The notes below the pieces were generated by a model that saw only the letters and a program-made list of their open reading frames with translations, did no database searches and was not told where the DNA came from. Positions 35,992 to 49,116 of a stretch of 64,000 nucleotides of DNA are shown piece by piece. Source of the DNA: Brevundimonas basaltis (GTDB taxonomy: Bacteria > Pseudomonadota > Alphaproteobacteria > Caulobacterales > Caulobacteraceae); contig NZ_JACHFZ010000001.1 of assembly GCF_014202075.1 (NCBI RefSeq), positions 124,001 to 188,000 of the forward strand. Reading direction: 5' to 3'. The number at the start of each line of letters is the position of its first letter. The first letter of the stretch is position 1. The position numbers were made by a program, and so were the translations under genes.

Positions 35992-36103
35992 GGTCGAGGG
36001 TCGAGGGGCGAGGGGCGAGGGTCTAGGGTCTAGGGTCTCGGGCCTGTTTTCGAGGCCTGCCCCATACCTTGCCCCTCGCCCCTAGCCCCTAGACCCTGGA
36101 CCC
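35991..36103. repeat. Inverted heptanucleotide repeat array
   Basis: Seven exact 7-base steps run from 35991 to 36039 (GGGTCGA, GGGTCGA, GGGGCGA, GGGGCGA, GGGTCTA, GGGTCTA, GGGTCTC). Five steps of the same family lie on the minus strand at 36103-36069 (GGGTCCA, GGGTCTA, GGGGCTA, GGGGCGA, GGGGCAA). Between them GGCCT and AGGCC pair around a TTTTCG-containing loop. The whole can fold into one large hairpin between convergent genes, which suggests a bidirectional terminator or an unstable repeat locus. Confidence 0.85.
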
Positions 36104-37037
36104 GAGCCTCTGTCTTCACCGGCGTCTTCAGCGGCTCGCCGGCGAAGGCCGCCGCGAGGTTCTGCATCAGCAACATCAGCATGCCCTGCACCGCCTCGGT
36201 CGTGGCTCCCCCGGTGTGCGGCGTCAGCACGGTGTTGGGCACGCCGGCCCAGCGCGCGGCGTCGGTCGGCTCGTCCTCGAACACGTCCAGCGCCGCCTGT
36301 CCCAGCCGGCCGTCTCTCAGCGCCGCGATCAGGGCGGTCTCGTCGACCAGTTGGCCCCGCGCCACATTGACCAGCAGGCCTTGCGGCCCCAGCGCCTCGA
36401 TCACCTCGCGCGAGATCAGGCCGCGATTGTCGTCTTCGGCCCGGCAGGCCACCACCAGCACGTCGCTGTCCCGCGCCAGCGCCTCCAGCGTCTCCGCCCG
36501 CGGCCAAGGGGCCTCCTTGTCCCGCGGCCCCCACCAACCGACCTGCATACGAAAGGCCTCGCCGCGTCGCGCCACCGCTTCCCCGATGGCGCCCAGCCCG
36601 ACCACGCCCAGTCTCTGGCCCTTCATCGAGGGGGTGATCAGCTTCGAGTCGGCGGTCCAGCCTCCGGCGCGCAGGGCCCGGTCGCCGGCCGCGATCTGAC
36701 GCCGCGCGGCGAGGATCAGGCCGAGGGCGTGGTCGGCCACGTCCTCGTGATTGACTCCCGGCGCGTGCGTCACCGCCAGCCCCCGCGCCCGGCACCAGTC
36801 GACATCGATCCCGTCATAGCCCGAGGTGAAACAGGCGATCAGCCTCAGGTTCGGCAGGCTCTCGACCAGATGGGTGTCCAGCGGGAACTCACCGGCTACG
36901 ACCAGCGCCTGGATGTCGTGCTCGGCCTCGCGCGGCGGCCCCTCCCAGAAGCGATAGACGTCGTACTGGCTCTCCAGAAAGGCGGTCAGCGGCGCCAGAT
37001 GGCGTTGCATGATGAGCAGGGCGGGGCGCTGGGTCAT
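36030..37037 (-). CDS. D-2-hydroxyacid dehydrogenase (GhrB-like)
   Basis: A 335-residue NAD(P)-dependent dehydrogenase, probably a glyoxylate/hydroxypyruvate reductase or related 2-ketoacid reductase. The Rossmann motif is GLGAIG (about 147-152). The catalytic Arg lies in ACRAEDDN, the Glu in DVFEDEP and the His in TPHTGG. The conserved fold ends near AGEPLKTPV at about 307. The last 25 or so residues (VQGLGARGEGQGMG and on) are read from the inverted heptanucleotide array, so the natural C-terminus was probably extended by repeat growth. Its partner gene is not evident. Confidence 0.9.
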   Translation of the reverse strand: MTQRPALLIMQRHLAPLTAFLESQYDVYRFWEGPPREAEHDIQALVVAGEFPLDTHLVESLPNLRLIACFTSGYDGIDVDWCRARGLAVTHAPGVNHEDVADHALGLILAARRQIAAGDRALRAGGWTADSKLITPSMKGQRLGVVGLGAIGEAVARRGEAFRMQVGWWGPRDKEAPWPRAETLEALARDSDVLVVACRAEDDNRGLISREVIEALGPQGLLVNVARGQLVDETALIAALRDGRLGQAALDVFEDEPTDAARWAGVPNTVLTPHTGGATTEAVQGMLMLLMQNLAAAFAGEPLKTPVKTEARVQGLGARGEGQGMGQASKTGPRP

Positions 37038-37076
37038 GACGCGATTACATCAGCCCCGGCGCGGCCCGCCAAGGCC

Positions 37077-37988
37077 TCACCCCGCGGGTCGGGCGCCGGT
37101 GAACAGCAGTCGGTCGGCGCGGACCGCCTCGCCGATCATTGCCGTAACCGCGCGGATCCGGGCCAGCGACCGCAGGTCGGCGTGTACGACCAGCCACAGG
37201 CTGAGGTCCAGGTGCACCGCGTCCGGCAGCACCCGGCGCAGGCCGGGCTCGCGCGCGGCGATGAAGTCCGGCAGGACGCACAGCCCCGCTCCGGCCAGGC
37301 AGGCCTGAAGCTGGGCGATCAGGTTGGAGCTCTGCAGCCCCACATGGATGTCGACGTCGGGCGCCTGCATATAGTCGAGCTCGGGCGCATAGAGCAGGTC
37401 GCCGATGTAGCCGATGAAGCGGTGGCCGGTCATGTCGGCCCGGGTCTCGATCGGCGGATGGGCGTCCAGATAGGCGGGCGCGGCGTACAGGCTCAGGCCA
37501 TAGTCGGTCAGTTTGCGCGCCGTCAGCCGGCCCTCGCGCGGCGCGCTGAGGGTCACGGCGATATCGGCCTCGCGCTTGGACAGGCTGAGGACGCCCGAGA
37601 TGGCCACCAGCTGGATGTCGAGCTGGGGGTGCCTGTCGGCCAGCCGCGCCATCAGCGGGGCCAACACATAGCTGCCGAAGCCCTCGGGCGCGCCGATCCG
37701 CACCGTGCCGGTCAGGGCCTGATCGGCCTCGCCCAGCTCGCTGGCCGCCAGCAGGGTCAGGCTTTCGATCTTCTCGGCCGTCGGCATCAGCCGTTCGCCG
37801 TGGGGGGTCAGGGCATAGCCCTGCGGGCTGCGGTCGAACAGGCGCGCGCCCAGTCCCGCCTCCAGCGCTCCGATGCGTCGGCCGACGGTGGTGTGGTCCA
37901 TGCCCGCCCGCGCCGCCGCCGCGGTCAGCCGCCCCGTACGCGCCACCGCCAGGAACGCGCGCAGGTCGTTCCAGTTGAAATCGGCCAT
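37077..37988 (-). CDS. LysR family transcriptional regulator
   Basis: A 303-residue LTTR. The helix-turn-helix is LRAFLAVARTGRLTAAAARAGMDHTTVGRRIGALE, in pieces, with LFDRSPQGYALTPHGERL after it; the rest is a periplasmic-binding-like effector domain (IGAPEGFGSYVLAPLM). The ATG at 37988 has GAGGA seven bases upstream and matches the family start; an earlier ATG at 38036 adds 16 residues without a ribosome-binding site. It diverges from the phaC region. The effector is unknown. Confidence 0.9.
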   Translation of the reverse strand: MADFNWNDLRAFLAVARTGRLTAAAARAGMDHTTVGRRIGALEAGLGARLFDRSPQGYALTPHGERLMPTAEKIESLTLLAASELGEADQALTGTVRIGAPEGFGSYVLAPLMARLADRHPQLDIQLVAISGVLSLSKREADIAVTLSAPREGRLTARKLTDYGLSLYAAPAYLDAHPPIETRADMTGHRFIGYIGDLLYAPELDYMQAPDVDIHVGLQSSNLIAQLQACLAGAGLCVLPDFIAAREPGLRRVLPDAVHLDLSLWLVVHADLRSLARIRAVTAMIGEAVRADRLLFTGARPAG

Positions 37989-38098
37989 CCCGGTTTCCTC
38001 TGCAATAGTGCACAACGATAGCGCATTATCTGGCATCGCCTATGGAAAAACGCTGTGTCATATCACCGGTATCGCAGCTGTTCGGATACGCAACCGCC

Positions 38099-38287
38099 AT
38101 GCCCTTCGACTCCATCGCCGTCTCCCCCGCCCAGCCCCTGATCGCCCCGCTCAGCCCCGCCGCCCTGATCGACGCGGCCTCCGAACCCTGCGCGGACTGG
38201 ACCGCGCTGAACCCGGACCGCGCCCTGGCGTTGCTGTTCGTGGCCCCGCGCGACTGCGCCGCCGTCGACGTCCTCGCTCGCCTGTGA
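38099..38287 (+). CDS. Possible 62-residue protein upstream of phaC
   Basis: A short frame ending 11 bases before phaC, starting MPFDSIAVSPAQPLIAPL with an Ala/Leu-rich, one-cysteine sequence (EPCADWTALNPDRALALLF). There is no membrane segment or known domain. The ribosome-binding site is weak. It may be a genuine small gene cotranscribed with phaC, or chance coding in a high-G+C leader. Conservation in relatives would settle it. Confidence 0.35.
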   Translation: MPFDSIAVSPAQPLIAPLSPAALIDAASEPCADWTALNPDRALALLFVAPRDCAAVDVLARL

Positions 38288-38298
38288 CCGGACCCGCC

Positions 38299-40095
38299 AT
38301 GAGCCAGAAGCCCGCGTTCCCCGGCACCTTCGTCAGCCCGCCCGACCCCTCCGTCGTGGCCGAGACCCTGACGACCCTGATGCACAACGCCGCCGCGGCC
38401 GTGCAGACCGCCATGACGCAGGCCGCGACGCCGCAGAGCCTGCCCTACGACCCCATGACCCTGACCCGGGCCATGATCGACTTCAACACCGCCGTGATGA
38501 TGCGTCCCGCGGCCCTGTTCGAAGCCCAGACCAAGGGTTGGAGCGACTGGACTGTCCTGTGGCGCGCCATGGGCCAGCGGGTCGTCGGCGGCGAGGCGGC
38601 CCCCGTCGCCGCCCCCGCCAAAGGCGACCGCCGCTTCTCGGACCCCGCCTGGACCGACGAGCCGGTCTATGACTGGCTGAAACAATCCTATCTGCTGGCC
38701 GCGCGTCAGCTGCAGGACTTCGTCGCCACAGCCCCCGTCGACGACGCCACCCGCGCCCAGGTCGACTTCGCCAGTCGCCAGATGATCAACGCCCTGGCCC
38801 CGACCAATTTCGCCCACACCAATCCGCAGGTCGCCCGCCGCACCATCGAGAGCGGCGGCCTCAGTCTGATGACCGGCCTGTCCAACTTGCTGGAGGACGT
38901 CGGCAAGGGGCAGGGGCTGGTCACCCGCCGCGCCCCCAACGACTTTGAGCTGGGCGTCAACATCGCCGCCACCCCCGGCGCCGTGGTGTTCAAAAACGAT
39001 CTGTTCGAGCTGATCCAGTACGCCCCGACCACGGACGCGGTCTATCGCCGCCCGTTGCTGTTCGTGCCGCCGCTGGTCAACAAATACTACCTCTTCGACC
39101 TGACGCCCAAGGCCAGCTACCTGAAATGGCTGGTGGATCAGGGCCACACCGTCTTCGTCATCTCCTGGGCCAACCCGGACGAGAGCCACGCCGACACGGG
39201 CATGGACGCCTATGTGAAGGACGGCGTCGTCGCCGCCCTGGACGCGGTGAAAAAGGCGACCGGCGAGCCGGACGCGGACCTGGTCTCCTACTGCCTCGGC
39301 GGCACCCTGTCGGCCATGACCCTGGCGTATCTGACCCAGACGGGGCAGGGCGACCGCATCGCCTCGGCCACCCTGATCGCCACCCTGGTCGACTTCGGCG
39401 ACATGGGCGAGTGGTCGGTGTTCACCGGGGAGGACGACCTCAAGGCCTTCGAGCGCTATCTGGATGACCGCGGCTATGTCGAGGCCCACGACCTGACCAA
39501 GCTGTTCGCCACGGTGCGCGCCAACGATCTGATCTGGTCGTCGGTGGTCAACCACTATCTGCTCGGCGACGAGGCCCGCGCCTCGGACCTGCTGTGGTGG
39601 TTCGACGACGGTTCGCGCATCCCGGCCCGGATGCTCAAGGAGTACGGCCGTCAGGTGCTCAAGGACAACCGGCTCAAGGACAAGGGCGGCGTCTCCATCG
39701 ACGGCGTCGCGCTCGACCTCTCGGCCATCAAGACGCCGGTGATGATCGTGGCCCTCAAGGACGACCACGTCGCGGCGTGGAGGACCACCTACGCCGGCCG
39801 CGCCTTCTTCGGCGGCCCGACGCGCTTCCTGCTGGGCGGCTCCGGCCACAACGCCGGAATGATCAATCCGCCGGCCGCCAACAAGCACGGCTACTGGATC
39901 AATGACGCCGCCCCCGCCGATGCCGACCAGTGGCTGGCCGGCGCCGAGCAGAAGACAGGCTCGTGGTGGCCCGAATGGCAGGGCTGGCTCGACGCCGCGG
40001 CCGGCGACGACAAGGTCAAGCCCCGCAAGCCCGGCTCCGGCAAGCTCAAGGCCGGCGCTGCCGCCCCCGGCGATTACGTCCGGGTCAAGCACTAG
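38299..40095 (+). CDS. phaC: Class I poly(3-hydroxyalkanoate) synthase
   Basis: A 598-residue polymerase that joins (R)-3-hydroxyacyl-CoA units into carbon-storage polyester on granules. The alpha/beta hydrolase core contains the lipase-like box SYCLGGT with catalytic Cys332, the Asp in ALKDDHVAAW and the His in GSGHNAGMINPP. The N-terminal domain (about 1-200) and the size are as in Cupriavidus-type class I enzymes. The ATG at 38299 gives the standard start; the frame runs open far upstream and that extension is not used. No phaA, phaB, phaZ or phasin gene is adjacent. A terminator follows. Confidence 0.96.
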   Translation: MSQKPAFPGTFVSPPDPSVVAETLTTLMHNAAAAVQTAMTQAATPQSLPYDPMTLTRAMIDFNTAVMMRPAALFEAQTKGWSDWTVLWRAMGQRVVGGEAAPVAAPAKGDRRFSDPAWTDEPVYDWLKQSYLLAARQLQDFVATAPVDDATRAQVDFASRQMINALAPTNFAHTNPQVARRTIESGGLSLMTGLSNLLEDVGKGQGLVTRRAPNDFELGVNIAATPGAVVFKNDLFELIQYAPTTDAVYRRPLLFVPPLVNKYYLFDLTPKASYLKWLVDQGHTVFVISWANPDESHADTGMDAYVKDGVVAALDAVKKATGEPDADLVSYCLGGTLSAMTLAYLTQTGQGDRIASATLIATLVDFGDMGEWSVFTGEDDLKAFERYLDDRGYVEAHDLTKLFATVRANDLIWSSVVNHYLLGDEARASDLLWWFDDGSRIPARMLKEYGRQVLKDNRLKDKGGVSIDGVALDLSAIKTPVMIVALKDDHVAAWRTTYAGRAFFGGPTRFLLGGSGHNAGMINPPAANKHGYWINDAAPADADQWLAGAEQKTGSWWPEWQGWLDAAAGDDKVKPRKPGSGKLKAGAAAPGDYVRVKH

Positions 40096-40107
40096 GCTGA
40101 AAGAAAA

Positions 40108-40133
40108 AGGGCGGCGGTTTTCACCGCCGCCCT
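40108..40133. terminator. Bidirectional terminator between phaC and ettA
   Basis: AGGGCGGCGGT (40108-40118) pairs perfectly with ACCGCCGCCCT (40123-40133) around a TTTC loop. An A-rich tract on the left serves minus-strand transcripts of ettA. Confidence 0.8.
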
Positions 40134-40141
40134 ATTCGTAT

Positions 40142-41809
<1,668 letters not shown>

Positions 41810-42010
41810 GGGGTGCGTTCAGCCCTGTCGTCTGGAGGTGCGGGGAGGTTGGCGCGGGATGTAGCGACCGCGCGCCGTCAGGGCAAATCCATAGCGCCGG
41901 GGCAGGGCGGATTGATGGCGAAGCCGCGCCCGGCTACAGCGCGATTTTTCCCCCCGGTGCATCCACCAGGGTCCGCCGCCGCCTCTCCCCGGGGAAGCAT
42001 GGAGGGCTCC

Positions 42011-42730
42011 ATGTCCGTCAGCGTCACTCTCGAAGCCTCGACCGGCCGTCGGCTGGTCCTGACGCACTATGCGCCGGGCGAGGAATGCCGACCGCACCGG
42101 CACGACTGGGCCCAGGTCTCCCTGCTGCTGGCCGGAGGCTATGTCGAGGACAGCGACGAGGGCAGGGCGCGGGCCGATGGTCCGGGCCTGAGCGCCAAGC
42201 CGGCTCGCTTCGAGCATCAGAACCGTTTCGGCGACGGGGGCGCGCTGATCCTGTCTCTCAATCTCGAGTCGATCGCGCCGGAGCGGTATGCCGTGGCGCG
42301 TCCCGCCGCCGCCGGCCGCGACACGCTGAGGCGGATGTCGGCCGGTGAGACCGGCATGGCGGTCCTGGCCGGACACCTGCCCGGCGAGCCGTCGAGCTCG
42401 CTCGTCGCGCCCGGGCCGTGGCTCCAGCAGGCCCATGACCGGCTGCTGGCCGAGCCGGGGATGAGCGTCGCCGCCCTAGCGCGTTCCTGCGGCCTGCATC
42501 CGGTGCGCTTCGCCCGCCTGTTCCGCGAGGCCTTCGCCCAGTCGCCGACCGCGGCCCGCCAGAACCGCCGCGCCGCCCACGCTGTCGACCGGCTTGTCCG
42601 CAGTGGAGCGCCGCTGGCGGAGATCGCGGCGGCCGAGGGCTTCGCCGACCAGGCCCATCTCAGCCGCGCCATCGCCCGAGCGACCGGCTGGAACCCTGGC
42701 CGTCTTCGACGCCTGTTCATCGCGGCGTGA
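42011..42730 (+). CDS. AraC family transcriptional regulator
   Basis: A 239-residue regulator with an N-terminal cupin-like part (PGEECRPHRHDWAQVSLLLAG) and a C-terminal double helix-turn-helix (MSVAALARSCGLHPVRFARLF, APLAEIAAAEGFADQAHLSR, then NPGRLRRLF). The ATG at 42011 has GGAGGG four bases upstream; another ATG at 41999 adds four residues. It precedes a beta-lactamase-like hydrolase by 74 bases and may control it. Confidence 0.88.
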   Translation: MSVSVTLEASTGRRLVLTHYAPGEECRPHRHDWAQVSLLLAGGYVEDSDEGRARADGPGLSAKPARFEHQNRFGDGGALILSLNLESIAPERYAVARPAAAGRDTLRRMSAGETGMAVLAGHLPGEPSSSLVAPGPWLQQAHDRLLAEPGMSVAALARSCGLHPVRFARLFREAFAQSPTAARQNRRAAHAVDRLVRSGAPLAEIAAAEGFADQAHLSRAIARATGWNPGRLRRLFIAA

Positions 42731-42804
42731 GCGAGCGTTCCATCCGTTCAAGACGGGCGGGTGGCGGCGTGGCAAGCCGGAGCTCTCTGATGAAGGATCG
42801 ATCC

Positions 42805-44316
42805 ATGACCGACCTGTTCCGCCTCGCCGCTCTTGCCGCCGCCGCCGTCCTGCTAGCTCCCGCAACCGTCATCGCCGAGCCTGACGATGACCGCTTCCGG
42901 GCCGACGCCGACGCCTTCATCCGCCGGGCGTTGGACCAGGTCGGCGTGGTTCCGGGGCTGTCGATCGCCGTGGTCGACGGCGAGGATGTATTGCTGAGCG
43001 CCGGCTATGGCGTGGCGGATCTCGAGACCGGCGCTCCGGTCGACGCCGACACCCGCTTCTATATCGCCTCGTCGACCAAGTCCTTCACCGCCCTGGCCAT
43101 CGCGGCGGTCGCCGCGCGCGGCGACCTTGATCTCGATGCGCCGGTTTCGACGTGGTCCGATATCCCGGCTGCGCGGGAAGACCTGTTCTCGGGCGTCAGC
43201 CTGACCGACCTGCTCAGCCACCGGTCCGGCCTCGACAATTCCCCCATGTCGTTCCGCGCCGCCATGACGGGCGAGCACACGCCCGAGGCGATGCGAGGGC
43301 TGGTCGCCGTCACGGAGCTCCGAGCGAACGCCCCGCACGGAACCTTCCGATACTCCAACGCCGGCTACAACCTCGCCACCACCCTGCTGGAGGCGCGCGA
43401 CGGTCGGGACTGGCGGGTCCTCGTCCGGGACGAGGTGCTGCGCCCGATCGGCATGACCGACACGACCGGATGGATGTCCGAAGCCCGGGCGGGGGGCGTG
43501 GTCGCGGCCGGTCACCTCGGCTACGGGACCGACGGGCCGGTTCGCAGCCCGCTGCAGAAGGTTGATGCGACGATGCAATCCGCCGGCGGGCTGGTTTCGA
43601 CCGCCGACGACATGGCCCTGTGGCTGGAAATCCAGATCAACGACGGCGTGCTCGACGGACGCCGGGCGTTCCCGGCCGGGCTGGTCGCGTCGACCCACCG
43701 GCCGCTGGCGACGAACAACGCCACCTTCGGCCCTTATGTCCGGGAGGCATACGGGCTCGGCTGGCAGATTGGCCGCTATCGTGACGACGTGCTGATCCAC
43801 CATTTCGGCAACTTCGCCGGGTCCCGCGCCCACGTCTCCTTCATGCCGGAGCGGCGTCTGGGGGTGGCCGTGATGGTCAACGAGGACGCAGTCGCCGGTG
43901 AACTCGCCGACCTGGTCGCCAACTACGTCTATGACTGGCACGCCGGGCGGCCTGATCTCGAGGCGGCCTATGATACGGCCCTGACTGCCATTCTGGCCGA
44001 GCGCGACCGGGGGCAGGCCTCGATTGCGCGCCAATCCGCCGAGCGCGCCATGCGTCCGTGGATGCTTGCCCGGCCGCTGTCAGCCTATGCCGGAACTTAC
44101 GTCAATCCCATCTTCGGCACTGTCCGGATCGCCGAACGGGACGGCGTCCTGGTAGTCACGACGGGCGTCATGGAGGCAGTCGCCGAGCCGTTTACCCGGC
44201 CGGAATCGATCCGCGTGGAACTGGCTCCCCTGCAGGGGCAGGTGTTGCAGTTCGCCCCAGAAGGCGAGATGCCCGCCAGTCTGATGTTCCTCGGGGAGAC
44301 ATTCCAGCGACGTTAG
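42805..44316 (+). CDS. Secreted serine hydrolase, class C beta-lactamase family
   Basis: A 503-residue exported protein. The signal peptide (LFRLAALAAAAVLLAPATVIA) precedes a serine-hydrolase/DD-peptidase-like domain with the SxxK motif SSTKS (about 87-91), the YxN motif YSNAGYN and a C-terminal HFGNFAG in the place of KTG. A beta-rich C-terminal domain of about 100 residues follows (YAGTYVNPIFGTVRIAER). Such proteins include esterases, D-aminopeptidases and peptidoglycan enzymes; clinical beta-lactamase activity is not implied. The ATG at 42805 has AAGGA eight bases upstream. Confidence 0.88.
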   Translation: MTDLFRLAALAAAAVLLAPATVIAEPDDDRFRADADAFIRRALDQVGVVPGLSIAVVDGEDVLLSAGYGVADLETGAPVDADTRFYIASSTKSFTALAIAAVAARGDLDLDAPVSTWSDIPAAREDLFSGVSLTDLLSHRSGLDNSPMSFRAAMTGEHTPEAMRGLVAVTELRANAPHGTFRYSNAGYNLATTLLEARDGRDWRVLVRDEVLRPIGMTDTTGWMSEARAGGVVAAGHLGYGTDGPVRSPLQKVDATMQSAGGLVSTADDMALWLEIQINDGVLDGRRAFPAGLVASTHRPLATNNATFGPYVREAYGLGWQIGRYRDDVLIHHFGNFAGSRAHVSFMPERRLGVAVMVNEDAVAGELADLVANYVYDWHAGRPDLEAAYDTALTAILAERDRGQASIARQSAERAMRPWMLARPLSAYAGTYVNPIFGTVRIAERDGVLVVTTGVMEAVAEPFTRPESIRVELAPLQGQVLQFAPEGEMPASLMFLGETFQRR

Positions 44317-44332
44317 GCGGCGCGCTGTGGCC

Positions 44333-44728
44333 TCAGAAGCTGTCCGGCGATTCCCGACCGTCGGGGAGATAGCGGCCGCCGACATAGGCTACGGCCAGCC
44401 ACAGCGAGGTCCACAGGCTCCAGATGACCACGGCCAGCGGGATGTCGGTCTCCGCCGCACTGGCGGCGTCGACCTGACCGATCAGGCCGACCGCGGCGGC
44501 CGAGAGCGCGGCCGCATAGACGACCAGACGGGACCATGGGCGGCACGCGAGCAGGGCCACCGCGCCGATGATGAGCAGGGCGCCGGTCAGGAGCCACGGA
44601 AACTGGGGCACCCACAGCCCGAGCGTCATGTGGAAGCCGCTGTAGAGAAGCAGGATCACACCGGTGGCGCGGGGCAGGAACATCTTGGCTTTCAACGCAG
44701 GAGCGCCCGGAACGGACGGGAGCATCAT
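44333..44728 (-). CDS. Integral membrane hypothetical protein
   Basis: A 131-residue, strongly hydrophobic protein with four predicted membrane helices (about 22-38, 44-62, 68-86 and 100-118). A starting Met at 44683 (MFLPRATGVILLLYSGFH) gives a more compact form; the upstream 15 residues are plausible but less certain. I see no functional motif. It converges on the serine hydrolase with a 16-base gap. Confidence 0.65.
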   Translation of the reverse strand: MMLPSVPGAPALKAKMFLPRATGVILLLYSGFHMTLGLWVPQFPWLLTGALLIIGAVALLACRPWSRLVVYAAALSAAAVGLIGQVDAASAAETDIPLAVVIWSLWTSLWLAVAYVGGRYLPDGRESPDSF

Positions 44729-44777
44729 CGCCCGGCCGCCTTGGTGTCGCCTTAAGCGGAACGGTTAACGTCGCCGG

Positions 44778-45389
44778 TCAGGCGTAGTTGAAGCTGATCG
44801 AGATCCGCTCGCTTTTCGCGGCGTTGGTCGGCACCTCGTGGCGCAGCCAACTCTCCCACATCAGCACCGTCCCGGCCTTCGGGGCCAGATAGACGAACGG
44901 CCGCTCGGCCTCCGGGGCGTCGGCGTGGACGGCGGGCCGCGCCATCATCATCGGCAGACGCGGATCCTCCAGCTTGAGGGCCGAGGCGCCGTCGGGCACC
45001 TCGACATAGACGGTCCCGCTAAGGAAGGCATGGGGGTGAATATGGCCCGTGTGGCCGCCCCCCGGCTTGAGAATATTGACCCACAGATTGTCCAGTCGCG
45101 GGCGTCGCGCCAGATCGAAATTCATCGCCTTGGCATAGGTTTGCGCGTGTTTGTCGAGAAGCCGCTTCAGGTCCGCGAACTCTGGCCCCCGGTGCGGCAG
45201 GTCGGTCAGAGAGCCGTAGGAGGTGTAGCCGCGATAGCCGTGCTCGCGGCACCACCGCCGGCCGGCCTCGTCCTCCGCCGCCAGCATCCGGCAGGCGTCG
45301 GCGAGCGCGGCGTTGAAGGGGGCGAACCCGGGTCCGGCCGCCAGCGACGCTTCATAGACCTGGGTGACGAACAGCGGGCGCAGGGACAT
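44778..45389 (-). CDS. TIGR02466-type 2-oxoglutarate/Fe(II) oxygenase-like protein
   Basis: A 203-residue protein of the cupin-like 2OG oxygenase group. LWVNILKPGGGHTGHIHPHAFLSGTVYVEVP holds candidate Fe ligands in its HxHPH region (about 113-118), and the later LMWESWLRHEVPTN supplies a histidine and SERISISFNYA the Arg and C-terminal strand. Family members are mostly uncharacterised; some hydroxylate peptides or proteins. It lies 28 bases after the TrmN6-like gene on the same strand, so an operon is likely. Confidence 0.8.
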   Translation of the reverse strand: MSLRPLFVTQVYEASLAAGPGFAPFNAALADACRMLAAEDEAGRRWCREHGYRGYTSYGSLTDLPHRGPEFADLKRLLDKHAQTYAKAMNFDLARRPRLDNLWVNILKPGGGHTGHIHPHAFLSGTVYVEVPDGASALKLEDPRLPMMMARPAVHADAPEAERPFVYLAPKAGTVLMWESWLRHEVPTNAAKSERISISFNYA

Positions 45390-45417
45390 GGCGGCTGTCT
45401 AGCGCAGGGCTGGGGGA

Positions 45418-46176
45418 TCAGAAAGGCAGGGCCGCCTCGCCGCGCAGGACGGCCTCCGCCTCAGCCGTGTGTTTTCCGCCCGAGCGGTCGTGCAGCACCA
45501 GCGGCGGCAGCAGGCGCAGCGGGGCCCGGCCGGTCTTGATGGCCTGCACCAGCACCCGTTTGGCCGGCTCGTCGGCGAAGGGGTGCACCGGCCGCACCGA
45601 AAACGAACCCGCCGTCTCGCCGAGCAGGGCCAGCAGGTCGGCGAGCCGGTCGGCGCGGTGGATGACCACGATCCGCCCGCCCTCGCGCACCGCCTTGAGC
45701 AGGAAGCGGGTCCAGGCCGCCAGCCCGTCGTCGGCCATCCAGGCCCCGCGCTTGCCCGGCGACGGCGCCCGCAGGGCCCCGGGATCATCGAAGAAGGGCG
45801 GGTTCGAAACCGCCCGGTCGAACGGCGCAAGCCCCAGAGAGCGGAAGCCCGCCGCCACGTCGCCGTCCAGAATCGTCGCTGCGGCCCCGTTCAGACCCGC
45901 GTTCTGCCGCGCCAGCGCCGCCATGGCCGGGTCGCGCTCCACTCCGGTCAGGGTCACGCCCGGCGTCCGCGCCGCCATCTGCATCAGCACAGCGCCGGCC
46001 CCGCAGCCGGCCTCGATGATCTGTTCACCCGGCTTGGCGCCCGCCGCCGCCGCCAGCAGGGCGGCGTCCATGCCGGCGCGATAGCCCGTCGCCGGCTGGC
46101 GCAGCCGGACGCGCCCCGCCAGCAGGGCGTTCTCGACGATTTCTCCGTCCGGTGCGGGGGATGGTGCGACGGTCAC
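45418..46176 (-). CDS. TrmN6-like SAM-dependent methyltransferase
   Basis: A 252-residue class I N6-adenine methyltransferase-type protein. The SAM motif is IIEAGCGAGAVLMQM, and the catalytic tetrapeptide is NPPF (SNPPFFDD), characteristic of N6-adenine methyltransferases. E. coli TrmN6/YfiC modifies A37 of tRNA1Val, and close paralogues act on rRNA, so the exact RNA target is not certain. It starts at 46176 with an ATG-type start and diverges from the polyprenyl synthase gene. Confidence 0.85.
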   Translation of the reverse strand: MTVAPSPAPDGEIVENALLAGRVRLRQPATGYRAGMDAALLAAAAGAKPGEQIIEAGCGAGAVLMQMAARTPGVTLTGVERDPAMAALARQNAGLNGAAATILDGDVAAGFRSLGLAPFDRAVSNPPFFDDPGALRAPSPGKRGAWMADDGLAAWTRFLLKAVREGGRIVVIHRADRLADLLALLGETAGSFSVRPVHPFADEPAKRVLVQAIKTGRAPLRLLPPLVLHDRSGGKHTAEAEAVLRGEAALPF

Positions 46177-46279
46177 GCGGCTTGACCCTTCATGGCCCGA
46201 TCACCATTGTGCGCCGCGTCGCCGCCCTGCAAGACGGCGGCTGGATTTTCAGGCGTGATCCTCCCCCCGCGCCGTGCCC

Positions 46280-49114
<2,835 letters not shown>

Positions 49115-49116
49115 GT

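Noticed and set aside
35991-36103. A CRISPR or telomere-like array
   Set aside because: The units are seven bases with no spacers, and the two arms are inverted. It is a simple heptad repeat.
37873-38298. An upstream extension of the phaC frame
   Set aside because: The frame is open, but it lies antisense to the LysR gene and lacks PHA synthase similarity. The standard N-terminus begins at 38299.
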